NCBI GenBank assembly: GCA_003138365.1 | Contig: PLFY01000084.1 | Span: 33,274-93,485 of the forward strand | Length of the DNA: 60,212 bases | From: Acidobacteriaceae bacterium | GTDB taxonomy: Bacteria > Acidobacteriota > Terriglobia > Terriglobales > Acidobacteriaceae | Direction of reading: 5' to 3' | Part shown: piece by piece, positions 16,712 to 25,020 of the stretch | Position numbering within the stretch: the first letter of the stretch is position 1 | Layout of the letters: each line of letters opens with the position of its first letter | Translations under genes and position numbers: made by a program | The notes under the pieces: model-generated | Seen by the model: the letters and a program-made list of their open reading frames with translations, nothing else | Database searches by the model: none | Told to the model about the DNA's origin: nothing

Positions 16712-19147
16712 ATGACGGCTTTCAAGCAGTCTCTTCTGGTTGCAGCGCTCGCGTTCTCGGCACTGGCGCCGTTTGCCTCCCCCGCCCAGACTCCCGTCCG
16801 CACTGTCGTCGATTTCAATCCTCAATGGAAGTTTCTCCAAGGCGATGAGGCCAACGCGGCAGAGATCGCCTTCGACGATTCCGCCTGGCGCAGTGTCTCC
16901 CTGCCGCATGACTGGAGCATCGCCGGCCCCGTTGACCAAAACAACCTCAGCGGCCCGGCTGGAGCCTTTTTCCCAACCGGGATCGCCTGGTATCGCAAGA
17001 CCTTTTCTCTGCCCGCGAAAGATACCCATCGCCGCGTCTATATCGTGTTCGACGGAATCATGGCCAATAGCGACGTTTGGATCAACGGCTTTCACCTCGG
17101 CCATCGCCCCAACGGCTTTGTAAGCTTCTTCTACGACCTGACGGGCCATGTGCAGTTCGGGTCCTCGGCGCACAACGTAATCTCTGTCCGCTGCGATACA
17201 TCCCAGCAGCCGGCCTCGCGCTGGTACGAGGGTGGCGGCATCTATCGCCCGGTCCGGCTCGTTCTTATGCGGGATGTGCATCTGGAGCCGTGGAGCACGT
17301 TTGTGACAACGCCAGCGGCCACCGCAGGCAAGGCCACGGTCCACGTTGAAACCACGGTGGCGAATGAATCCAGGCTAGCTCGGCAGGCTGAGATCGAAGT
17401 CGATTTGATTGCACCCGATGGGAGTGCGGCTGGAAGCTTTGTCACTCCCGGCCAGACCATTGCCCCCGGCGCAAAATCTCACTTCTTCGGAGACTGCCCC
17501 GTTCCAAACCCGCAACTCTGGGACATCGATCATCCCTCGCTCTATCGGGTTCTCGTTCGCCTCAAATCCAGCGCCAATCTGGCTCAAGCTGACCCGGTAA
17601 CCGACGATGAGGAGACTCCCATCGGCATCCGCGAGTTTCATTTCAGCCCCGACACCGGCTTCTGGCTCAATGGCCGCAACCTCAAAATCAAGGGAGTCGC
17701 CATCCATGCCGACGGTGGTGCGTTCGGAATCGCCGTGCCCACCGCAATCTGGGAGCGCCGGCTGATTGCGCTGCGCGCCTTGGGCGTCAATGCCATTCGC
17801 ACCGCCCACAATCCGCCGTCGCCCGAGTTTCTCGACCTGTGCGACCGCATGGGCTTCCTGGTTATGGACGAGATGTTCGATTGCTGGACGGTCGGCAAGA
17901 ACCCCTACGACTATCACCTTTACTTCGATCAATGGTCGTCGATCGACACGCGCGATACCGTCCGCCGCGACCGCAATCATCCCAGCATCATCCTCTGGAG
18001 CGCAGGAAACGAGATTCACGATACGCCCCACGCCGAACTTGCCCACGGAATCCTCGCCCGGCTGATCTCTGTGTTTCACGAAAACGACCCCTCCCGTCCC
18101 GTTACGCAGGCCCTGTTCCGCCCCAACGTGAGCCACGACTACGACAATGGGCTGGCCGACATGCTTGACGTGGTGGGTCAGAACTATCGTGAAAACGAGA
18201 TCCTCGCCGCCCACGATCAAAAGCCGTCGCGCAGCATCATCGGGACGGAAAACACCCTGGATCGCGCGCCTTGGCTGGCTCTGCGCGATCATGCGCCCTA
18301 CTCCGGCCAGTTCTTGTGGTCCGGCCTCGATTACCTGGGAGAAGCCGGCAAGTGGCCGCTGATCAGCCGCCCCTTTGGCCTGCTGGATCGAACTGCCCTG
18401 CCTCACCCGCGCGCCTTCGAACGGCAGAGTTGGTGGGCCGCTGCGCCCAATGTCCACATTGCCCGGCGCGTTGCCGCCGCTGAGCGCTCCGCCATTGATC
18501 CCGGTTACGAATCGGTACCGCCGGCCATGCAGGAAACTCTGCTGCTTGACTGGACACCCCGCAACACCGCACCGCACGCTGAATCCGTCGAGGTCTACAC
18601 CAATTGCGAAGAGGTCGACCTGCTCCTGAACGGCCAATCTCTCGGACGGCAAAAGCTGCATCCGGACGCCTCTCCGCTCACCTGGACTGTGCCCTACGCC
18701 CCCGGCTCCCTGAAAGCCGTGGCCTATAACCAGGGCCATCCGGTGGCCGAGGACGAACTCCGCACCGCGGGCAAGGCGGCGCGCATCGTTCTCTCGGCGG
18801 ACCGCTCCACCGTCTCCTTCGGCGACGATGGGGACGATGTTGTCACCGTCACCGCGACCGCGGTGGACGATGCCGGCGTCAGGGTGCCGGATGCGTCAGA
18901 TGAAGTCCAGTTCACCGTTTCGGGTCCGGCCCGGGTCGTCGCCACAGACAATGGCGCCATTGTGGACCACGAGTCTTTCCTGTTGCCGCACCACCATCTC
19001 TACGCGGGGCGGGCCATCGCCATCCTTCGCGCAACAGGCTCCTCCGGCGCCATCCACGTTGATGCTTCTGCGTCCGGCCTTGCCGGCGGCGATGCCCAGT
19101 TCAAGGCAGTTTTCAGACGCCCTGTGGGCTTTGTGCGCGCATTCTAA
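16712..19147 (+). CDS. Exported GH2 beta-galactosidase-type hydrolase
   Basis: 811 residues. A signal peptide (to about residue 25) is followed by a GH2 sugar-binding domain (NPQWKFLQGDE... to about 195), an Ig-like domain, the TIM barrel (about 310-590), a DUF4982-type module (VYTNCEEVDLLLNGQSLG) and a C-terminal Ig-like module. The acid/base is Glu434 in SAGNEIHD and the likely nucleophile Glu513 in IIGTENT. Placed in a pectin locus, it probably removes galactose from rhamnogalacturonan side chains; the exact glycoside is not certain. AAGGAG sits 10 nt before the ATG. The TonB-dependent receptor follows on the same strand after 351 nt. Confidence 0.92.
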   Translation: MTAFKQSLLVAALAFSALAPFASPAQTPVRTVVDFNPQWKFLQGDEANAAEIAFDDSAWRSVSLPHDWSIAGPVDQNNLSGPAGAFFPTGIAWYRKTFSLPAKDTHRRVYIVFDGIMANSDVWINGFHLGHRPNGFVSFFYDLTGHVQFGSSAHNVISVRCDTSQQPASRWYEGGGIYRPVRLVLMRDVHLEPWSTFVTTPAATAGKATVHVETTVANESRLARQAEIEVDLIAPDGSAAGSFVTPGQTIAPGAKSHFFGDCPVPNPQLWDIDHPSLYRVLVRLKSSANLAQADPVTDDEETPIGIREFHFSPDTGFWLNGRNLKIKGVAIHADGGAFGIAVPTAIWERRLIALRALGVNAIRTAHNPPSPEFLDLCDRMGFLVMDEMFDCWTVGKNPYDYHLYFDQWSSIDTRDTVRRDRNHPSIILWSAGNEIHDTPHAELAHGILARLISVFHENDPSRPVTQALFRPNVSHDYDNGLADMLDVVGQNYRENEILAAHDQKPSRSIIGTENTLDRAPWLALRDHAPYSGQFLWSGLDYLGEAGKWPLISRPFGLLDRTALPHPRAFERQSWWAAAPNVHIARRVAAAERSAIDPGYESVPPAMQETLLLDWTPRNTAPHAESVEVYTNCEEVDLLLNGQSLGRQKLHPDASPLTWTVPYAPGSLKAVAYNQGHPVAEDELRTAGKAARIVLSADRSTVSFGDDGDDVVTVTATAVDDAGVRVPDASDEVQFTVSGPARVVATDNGAIVDHESFLLPHHHLYAGRAIAILRATGSSGAIHVDASASGLAGGDAQFKAVFRRPVGFVRAF

Positions 19148-19498
19148 ATGCAGACTTCCCGGGCCCGATTCAACGTTGCCTCCGGCGCCTGACCGGGCAC
19201 GGCTCTTTTCCAGTCCGCATGACAGAAATATTTTCTTATGAGGAACTTGCAAGCCACTGCCTAAGCCCTGTGCCCGTTAAGCAGATCACAGGCAACGGTA
19301 CGCCGATGGGTCGTCTGCTGAAGGATTTTCTGGTTCAGTGGTTTTGAGAACCGTCCGGCAGAATGGAGAAATAATTTTTCTATTGACATCCATCCTATAA
19401 ATGGCTTAACTTTCCGCCGAGGTCAATCTGGACGATTCGGTCCATGCAAAAGACCCTCGCCACGCAAAATCACTCTCGGAGGCTCCCAAGGCGGACGC
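19148..19498 (+). promoter_or_regulatory. Intergenic leader of the TonB-dependent receptor
   Basis: 351 nt with no supported ORF. TTGACA at 19383-19388 could be a -35 box; with a 17-nt spacer the -10 would be TTAACT (19406-19411), a weak match. TATAAA at 19396-19401 is an alternative -10 without a good -35. This region would give the receptor its own transcript with a leader of about 80-90 nt. Confidence 0.4.
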
Positions 19499-22400
19499 AT
19501 GAAAACAAGAAATCCTGCTGATAAAATGAATGTCCGGCGCCAGCGCAGCGCAGGCTGGGCAAGCGTTGCAACAGTCTTACTCGGGCTGGCAATCTGCCTG
19601 GGATGGGCGGCTGTGCAAGCCGCGGCACAAACCGGTGGCGACGGCGCCATCGAGGGTACGGTCACGGATGCCACCGGCGCTATGGTTCCCGGCGCCAATG
19701 TAACCGCGACAAACGTTGGCACCGGTGTCGCAACGTCGCGACTGGCTTCGGCCGCGGGCTACTACAACATTTCGCCGCTGCAGCCCGGCGCCTACACGGT
19801 CACGGTCACAGCCAAGGGATTTGAGATTTTTACGCAGGAAAACATGGCGATCGACGCCTTGCATGTTACTGGTCTCAATATTGCGCTGAAGCCTGGTTCT
19901 GAAGCAGTGACGGTCACCGTGAGTGCCGCTCCACCCGCACTGGAGACGACCAACGCCGTCCTTGGCGGAAGCATGGAGAGCGACGTCTACATGGAGCTTC
20001 CCCTCCTGGTGAGTGGCAACCAGCAGCGTGATATCACGCAGTTCTCAAACCTGCTGCCAGGCGCGCAGTTGAACCCTGGTGGCCGCTCCTCGGTCGTCAG
20101 CGGTACTGCACAACGACTCGGTGAAGAGTATCTCGATGGAATTCCGCTCACCACCATCAGCCAGCAGGGCGACAATCGCCCCATCTTCAATTTGGTGCCC
20201 ATGGAGTCCATCGACCAGATCCAGGTCATCACCAGCAGCGCTCCCGCCGAGTATCAGGGCGCTGGACTGGAAAACTACAACCTCAAGTCCGGTACCAACA
20301 AATATCACGGCACGGTTGCCGATTTCCTCCGCAACACAGTCTTCGATACGTGGGGATACTCCGCGCCTTGGGCCACGGTCACCAATTCAGCCGGCGTGAA
20401 AGGCTACCAAAGCGTCGTCGGCACCAAGCCTCCCGATCACCAGAATGAGTTGACAGTCAGCGTCGGCGGCCCCATCAGCATTCCCCATCTGTTTAGTGGG
20501 CATGACAAGCTCTTTTTCTATGGAACCTACGACAAGGTCCATACCCGGTCTGCTCCCGCCTATGGCTATGACACCCTTCCCACCACGCTCATGCAGAAAG
20601 GCAACTTCCAGGAATTGCTTTCAGTTGCGAACGGTGGACTGGGCAATTCATCCAGCGTCAACTATCCGATCTATGACCCAACATCGTTGGCCTCTTGCAC
20701 GGCACACAATACGGCAGGCGCGCCTTGCCGCTATCAATACGGTTACGGACCGGGCATTGGCATAGGCGCCAACGGCAATCCGGTGGCTCTCGGCTCAGGT
20801 GCGCCCATCAACGTGATTCCGGCTTCACAGATCTCTCCAATTTCACAGAAGATGCAGTCTTTCTTGCCGGCGTTGACCAATCCCACAACCGGCGTCATCA
20901 CCAACAACTACATTGGCGGCATTCCCAGCGGCTATGACAACTGGCTTTATGCGGGCCACATCGATTACGACATCTCGCCCAAACAGAGACTGTCGATGAG
21001 CCTGACCGGTGGAAATCGCCACGCCGTGCCTTATACCTCGGGTACTGCGAACTTGCCCGTGCCATACCTGGCTGCAACCATCTCGACCGTTGCGGGCCAC
21101 TATGCCGACATCGAGCACACCTATACCATCACTCCCCATCTCGTAAACCAGCTCAAATACGGCTACTCGAATTTTGGCGGGCCGCCGGTGCTGAATAACA
21201 CAGAGGGGAACTCAATCTATGAGGCGACCACATTCGGCATCACAGGTCTTCCTGCCGGACAAGCCTCGACTGAATTTCCAGGTTCCACTTTCTCTGGCAG
21301 TAACAACCAGACCAGCTGGCAGCAGCCTGACGTCACCGCAACCACTGTCAGCAATGCACTTACTCTGGTTGACAACCTGCAATGGGTAAAAGGGAAGCAC
21401 GCCATTACCGCCGGCATTCAAATCCAATGGCTAGAGGACCAGGCAAGCACCGCCGACGGTCCCTCCACCCCCATTACCCTGGCCTGGAATACCAACGATA
21501 CGGCCGCTGTAAATGGCACAGCCTATACGGCAAGCACAGGCTACTCCTATGCAAGCTATATGGTCGGCGCGGTGGACAGCAGCGGCGATACCTTGCAGGC
21601 TGTTTCGGAGTATGGAGGCCGCTATCATCCCATTGCCCCTTACTTCCAGGACGACTACAAGATCACTAAGAAACTGACCTTGAATCTTGGGCTCCGCTGG
21701 GATTACCTTCCCACCTACAACGAAGTCAAGGACCGTTGGGGCTTCCTGGCCCCATACGCGACTAACCCCTATACCCTCAATGCGGGCGTGTTCGAGTACG
21801 CTGGCAGCACTGGCGGCTCTGCCATCAGCATCGGCAAGCGCTCACCCGTCAACACCTATTGGAAGAACTGGGGCCCGCGTCTCGGCTTTGCATATTCCTT
21901 CAACGACAAGACTGTAATCCGCGGCGGCTTCGGCACTCTTTACTCCCATGCCGGAGGCACTGGCGGAGCGGGCGGGGCCGCTACAGGTACAAGCAATACC
22001 GGATTCACAACCCCGGTCACTTTGCCGGCTGCCGGCACCGGTGCCACCGCCGGGCCCAGCTTCTACCTCAACAACAATTCGGCCTTCAGCGCGCAGAATA
22101 CTAACTACGGCGGCCCTACTTATGTGCTGCCTACTCCAACCGGCCCAACCGCCGCGGCCCAGTCGGCAAATGTGGGCTTCTACGTGAACAGTGCAGGCGG
22201 CTTTGTCACGGCAGGCGCTGCCCCCGGCTACCCCGATCCGTATCTTTCGGATCGCGCACCGGAATTCAACTTCTGGAACTTCGGTGTCCAGCGGGAGCTT
22301 ACCAAGGACATTACGGTCACGGCGAGCTACGCCGGCTCGCAGAGTCACTTCATCGCTGGCGCAGCTACCATGCGCGGCCTGCAGTCAGGTGGCATCAACC

Positions 22401-23527
22401 CCAAATATTTCGCGCTGGGAGCGGGAACCTATGGAGCGGGTTTGCTCTCAAAGGCGGCTACTGCGGCAAACATCGCGTTGGCGCAGGCCATTATGCCTGG
22501 ATGTTGCATTTCGCCGTATCCAGGATTTGTCTCGGCAGCAGGCACCACGGCTGGTGCAGCGACAACAACCATTGCTCAGGGTTTGAAGTGGATGCCGCAG
22601 TACTCAAGCACCGCCGACACCTGGGGCAACATCGCGAATGCAAACTATAATGCGTTCCAGCTTTCGCTCACCAAGCGCCTGTCTCAAGGGTTGCAATTCA
22701 CCGTCAACTATACCTACTCCAAGGAAATTGACGATGCCGGCACCAATCGCAGCGGCTGGGCCATTCCATCCAACCTCACTCTCAACGGAAAGGCATGGAG
22801 CCAGAACCGCATCGACCGTGCGTTGAGCACCCTGGACGAACCGCAGCAGTTGGCAGCGTACGGTGTCTACAAACTCCCCTTCGGCAAAGGTGGAATTGGC
22901 GCGGACAACTTCCTTGTGCGTGCTTTGTTCGGCGGCTGGGAGACTTCGCACATCATGCAGTATGTTTCCGGAATGCCATTGACGCTCAGCTCCTCGGCCT
23001 GCACCAGCACCAGCCTTGTAGGCCAGGGCACGTGCATGCCGGACATCAATCCGGCTTACACTGGCGGGAAAAGCGGTGTCCGTATCAATGGGAAATGGGG
23101 CGCAAACGCCAACGCGCTGACCATTGGAACCACTAAGTATGTGAATGGGTACATCTCCAGCGCGTCTCCAGGGTACGGAGCGGGCGGCGTTCTCTGCGCC
23201 AGCAGCACCGGGCCGTTCTGCGACGCTGGCACCCCCTCCCCCGGCCCGATGATGATCGGCGACGCGCCGCGCACCGGGGCATTCGGACTGCGGGCTCCAA
23301 ACACATTCCGCCTTACCAGCGGCGTGCGTCGGAGTTTCGACATCACCGAGAGGGTAAAGTTCATCTTCGCCGTGGATTGCCAGAACGTCACCAACGCCGT
23401 CACCTTCGGAGTTAACGCGGGCAATTTGGAGATTGGAACCGGCGTCGATTCTTCCAGCTTTGGAGAAATCAGCTATGAGAGCACGGATAGCCGAGACTTC
23501 CAGTTCTCCGGGAGGCTCAGCTTCTAG
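19499..23527 (+). CDS. TonB-dependent receptor with carboxypeptidase-regulatory-like domain
   Basis: 1342-residue outer-membrane protein of the Oar-like type expanded in Acidobacteria. Signal segment to about residue 43 (WASVATVLLGLAICLGWAAVQAAAQ), then a CarboxypepD_reg-like beta-sandwich (GAIEGTVTDATGAMVPGANVTATN... GYYNISPLQPGAYTVTV), a plug region starting near LETTNAVLGG, and a long beta-barrel ending in the aromatic FQFSGRLSF. Such receptors import oligosaccharides with TonB/ExbBD energy. Position between pectin hydrolase genes points to pectic oligosaccharides as ligand (inference). A strong terminator follows. Confidence 0.93.
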   Translation: MKTRNPADKMNVRRQRSAGWASVATVLLGLAICLGWAAVQAAAQTGGDGAIEGTVTDATGAMVPGANVTATNVGTGVATSRLASAAGYYNISPLQPGAYTVTVTAKGFEIFTQENMAIDALHVTGLNIALKPGSEAVTVTVSAAPPALETTNAVLGGSMESDVYMELPLLVSGNQQRDITQFSNLLPGAQLNPGGRSSVVSGTAQRLGEEYLDGIPLTTISQQGDNRPIFNLVPMESIDQIQVITSSAPAEYQGAGLENYNLKSGTNKYHGTVADFLRNTVFDTWGYSAPWATVTNSAGVKGYQSVVGTKPPDHQNELTVSVGGPISIPHLFSGHDKLFFYGTYDKVHTRSAPAYGYDTLPTTLMQKGNFQELLSVANGGLGNSSSVNYPIYDPTSLASCTAHNTAGAPCRYQYGYGPGIGIGANGNPVALGSGAPINVIPASQISPISQKMQSFLPALTNPTTGVITNNYIGGIPSGYDNWLYAGHIDYDISPKQRLSMSLTGGNRHAVPYTSGTANLPVPYLAATISTVAGHYADIEHTYTITPHLVNQLKYGYSNFGGPPVLNNTEGNSIYEATTFGITGLPAGQASTEFPGSTFSGSNNQTSWQQPDVTATTVSNALTLVDNLQWVKGKHAITAGIQIQWLEDQASTADGPSTPITLAWNTNDTAAVNGTAYTASTGYSYASYMVGAVDSSGDTLQAVSEYGGRYHPIAPYFQDDYKITKKLTLNLGLRWDYLPTYNEVKDRWGFLAPYATNPYTLNAGVFEYAGSTGGSAISIGKRSPVNTYWKNWGPRLGFAYSFNDKTVIRGGFGTLYSHAGGTGGAGGAATGTSNTGFTTPVTLPAAGTGATAGPSFYLNNNSAFSAQNTNYGGPTYVLPTPTGPTAAAQSANVGFYVNSAGGFVTAGAAPGYPDPYLSDRAPEFNFWNFGVQRELTKDITVTASYAGSQSHFIAGAATMRGLQSGGINPKYFALGAGTYGAGLLSKAATAANIALAQAIMPGCCISPYPGFVSAAGTTAGAATTTIAQGLKWMPQYSSTADTWGNIANANYNAFQLSLTKRLSQGLQFTVNYTYSKEIDDAGTNRSGWAIPSNLTLNGKAWSQNRIDRALSTLDEPQQLAAYGVYKLPFGKGGIGADNFLVRALFGGWETSHIMQYVSGMPLTLSSSACTSTSLVGQGTCMPDINPAYTGGKSGVRINGKWGANANALTIGTTKYVNGYISSASPGYGAGGVLCASSTGPFCDAGTPSPGPMMIGDAPRTGAFGLRAPNTFRLTSGVRRSFDITERVKFIFAVDCQNVTNAVTFGVNAGNLEIGTGVDSSSFGEISYESTDSRDFQFSGRLSF

Positions 23528-23555
23528 CATTTCATTGTTCGATCGCTCACTTACA

Positions 23556-23597
23556 CCGGAGCCGTATGGCGCACAGTATCGCGCCATACGGCTCCGG
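23556..23597. terminator. Bidirectional 17-bp terminator hairpin
   Basis: CCGGAGCCGTATGGCGC (23556-23572), 8-nt loop, and its perfect complement (23581-23597), followed by CCTTATTT. It lies between the convergent receptor gene (ends 23527) and the GH28 gene (ends 23626). Confidence 0.85.
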
Positions 23598-23625
23598 CCT
23601 TATTTAGACCAACTCTATATTTGCC

Positions 23626-25020
23626 CTACTTGGGCTCTCCGAAAGGTACATCCTTCGCATCCTTGAAACTCGAGTCGGTAAATACCGGCTTGCTCCCGTC
23701 GGCTGTCTTGATGCTGCTGTCAGTGATCGTCCAATTCTTGGCGTTCGCAATCGTACCCGCGGTCGCTGCCTCTATGTCCAGGTGGTCCAGGCGGAAGTCG
23801 TCCAGCGTTGCATTGGGATAAGCAGCCACGTTGAATGCGCTCTGTGCGCCTGTGGCCTTGATATTCCATATGTGGACGCCGCTGAAGTGAGGCAGTCCTT
23901 GCTGTTCCGGCACTGGCGTTGTCAGCGTAACCCAGTAGGAAGGTATATCTTTGGCGCCGGCCGGCAGAGTGGCGTAACTAAAGCTTGGATTCCAGTTCAT
24001 CGTGATATGAATCGGAATGGCGACGCCTTCGAGCGTCAGGTCATGGATGCGGATATCCCGGCCATAGCCGCCGCGCGTGTGTGCGGATTTGAAGAGAATG
24101 CCCGAGGGCACGCCGCTGAGTGCCGTAATGTTATAGGCCTCGATATTGCGGAAGCCGCCCGAAGTCTCGCTGCCGAAGGTAATGGCAGCGGCGCCGCGAC
24201 GTATGATCGAATCGCGCACGACAACATCCTCGGTCGGCCGGTTGACGCGAAGGCCGTCCGAGTCGCGGCCGGCCTTGAGACAAAGCGCATCGTCGTTCAC
24301 GTCAATGTCGGCGTGTTCCACCAGAATCTTCCGCGAAGAATCGATGTCGATTCCGTCCGTGCTCGGCCCCTTCCCTCCCTCGTTGTTTCGGATCGTGACT
24401 CCGTCCACATCAACATCGTGCGAGTAAAGAATCTGCACCGTCCAAAAGCCTGACCGCTTCAGCACAATGCCGCCGCCAAGTTGGATATCCGACGAGTTTT
24501 GAATCAGGATCAGGCGCGGCCGGCGGGCGTCGTAGTCCGATGCCCAACGCAGCCCCTTGGGTTCATATGCGGCCCTGAGATCCCAATAGGACTTCCACCA
24601 GATCGGCCCATCGCCATCAATGGTCCCCTTCCCGGTGATCCTGACATCATGCTGGTCGCGAACATTGATCAGAGCCGCGGGCCAGGTCATCTCAATGCCG
24701 GCGATTCGGGTCGGAAGCATCGGGTAGTCTTCCACCTTCTCGGACCCAATAAGTGTTACGCCTTCCGGCACATCGAGAGTTACACCCGACTTCAGGAACA
24801 AAGACCCGGTCAAGTAAGTCCCGGCCTTCATCGTGATCGTGCCCCCAACGGCAGCGGCTGCATCGATAGCCTTCTGGATGGAAACTGTTTCCAGGATTGT
24901 GCCGTCTCCCTTGGCCCCATAGTCGTTGGCCACAAATGTTTTTGGCGCTGCGAAAGCTGCGCCACCGGCAAGCAGACAAAGAAGAGCGGCGCCTGCAATC
25001 CATCGAGTCACTTTAATCAT
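23626..25020 (-). CDS. GH28 exo-polygalacturonase/rhamnogalacturonan hydrolase-type enzyme
   Basis: 464 residues with a Sec signal peptide (WIAGAALLCLLAGGAAFA). GH28 beta-helix: YGAKGDGTILETVSIQKAIDAAAAVGG, STDGIDIDSS, NDDALCLKAGRD with the catalytic Asp pair, GSETSGGF and FKSAHTRGGYGRDIRIHD. The GSE-S-GG and FKS...RGG pattern is typical of the exo-acting or rhamnogalacturonan-type bacterial GH28 branch, unlike the paralogue at 14134. Its ATG overlaps the stop codon of the GH106 gene (ATGA, 25017-25020), so the two are translationally coupled. Confidence 0.92.
   Translation of the reverse strand: MIKVTRWIAGAALLCLLAGGAAFAAPKTFVANDYGAKGDGTILETVSIQKAIDAAAAVGGTITMKAGTYLTGSLFLKSGVTLDVPEGVTLIGSEKVEDYPMLPTRIAGIEMTWPAALINVRDQHDVRITGKGTIDGDGPIWWKSYWDLRAAYEPKGLRWASDYDARRPRLILIQNSSDIQLGGGIVLKRSGFWTVQILYSHDVDVDGVTIRNNEGGKGPSTDGIDIDSSRKILVEHADIDVNDDALCLKAGRDSDGLRVNRPTEDVVVRDSIIRRGAAAITFGSETSGGFRNIEAYNITALSGVPSGILFKSAHTRGGYGRDIRIHDLTLEGVAIPIHITMNWNPSFSYATLPAGAKDIPSYWVTLTTPVPEQQGLPHFSGVHIWNIKATGAQSAFNVAAYPNATLDDFRLDHLDIEAATAGTIANAKNWTITDSSIKTADGSKPVFTDSSFKDAKDVPFGEPK

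Noticed and set aside
17375-18739. 454-codon open frame opposite the GH2 gene
   Set aside because: Antisense to the GH2 catalytic barrel; compositionally a shadow.
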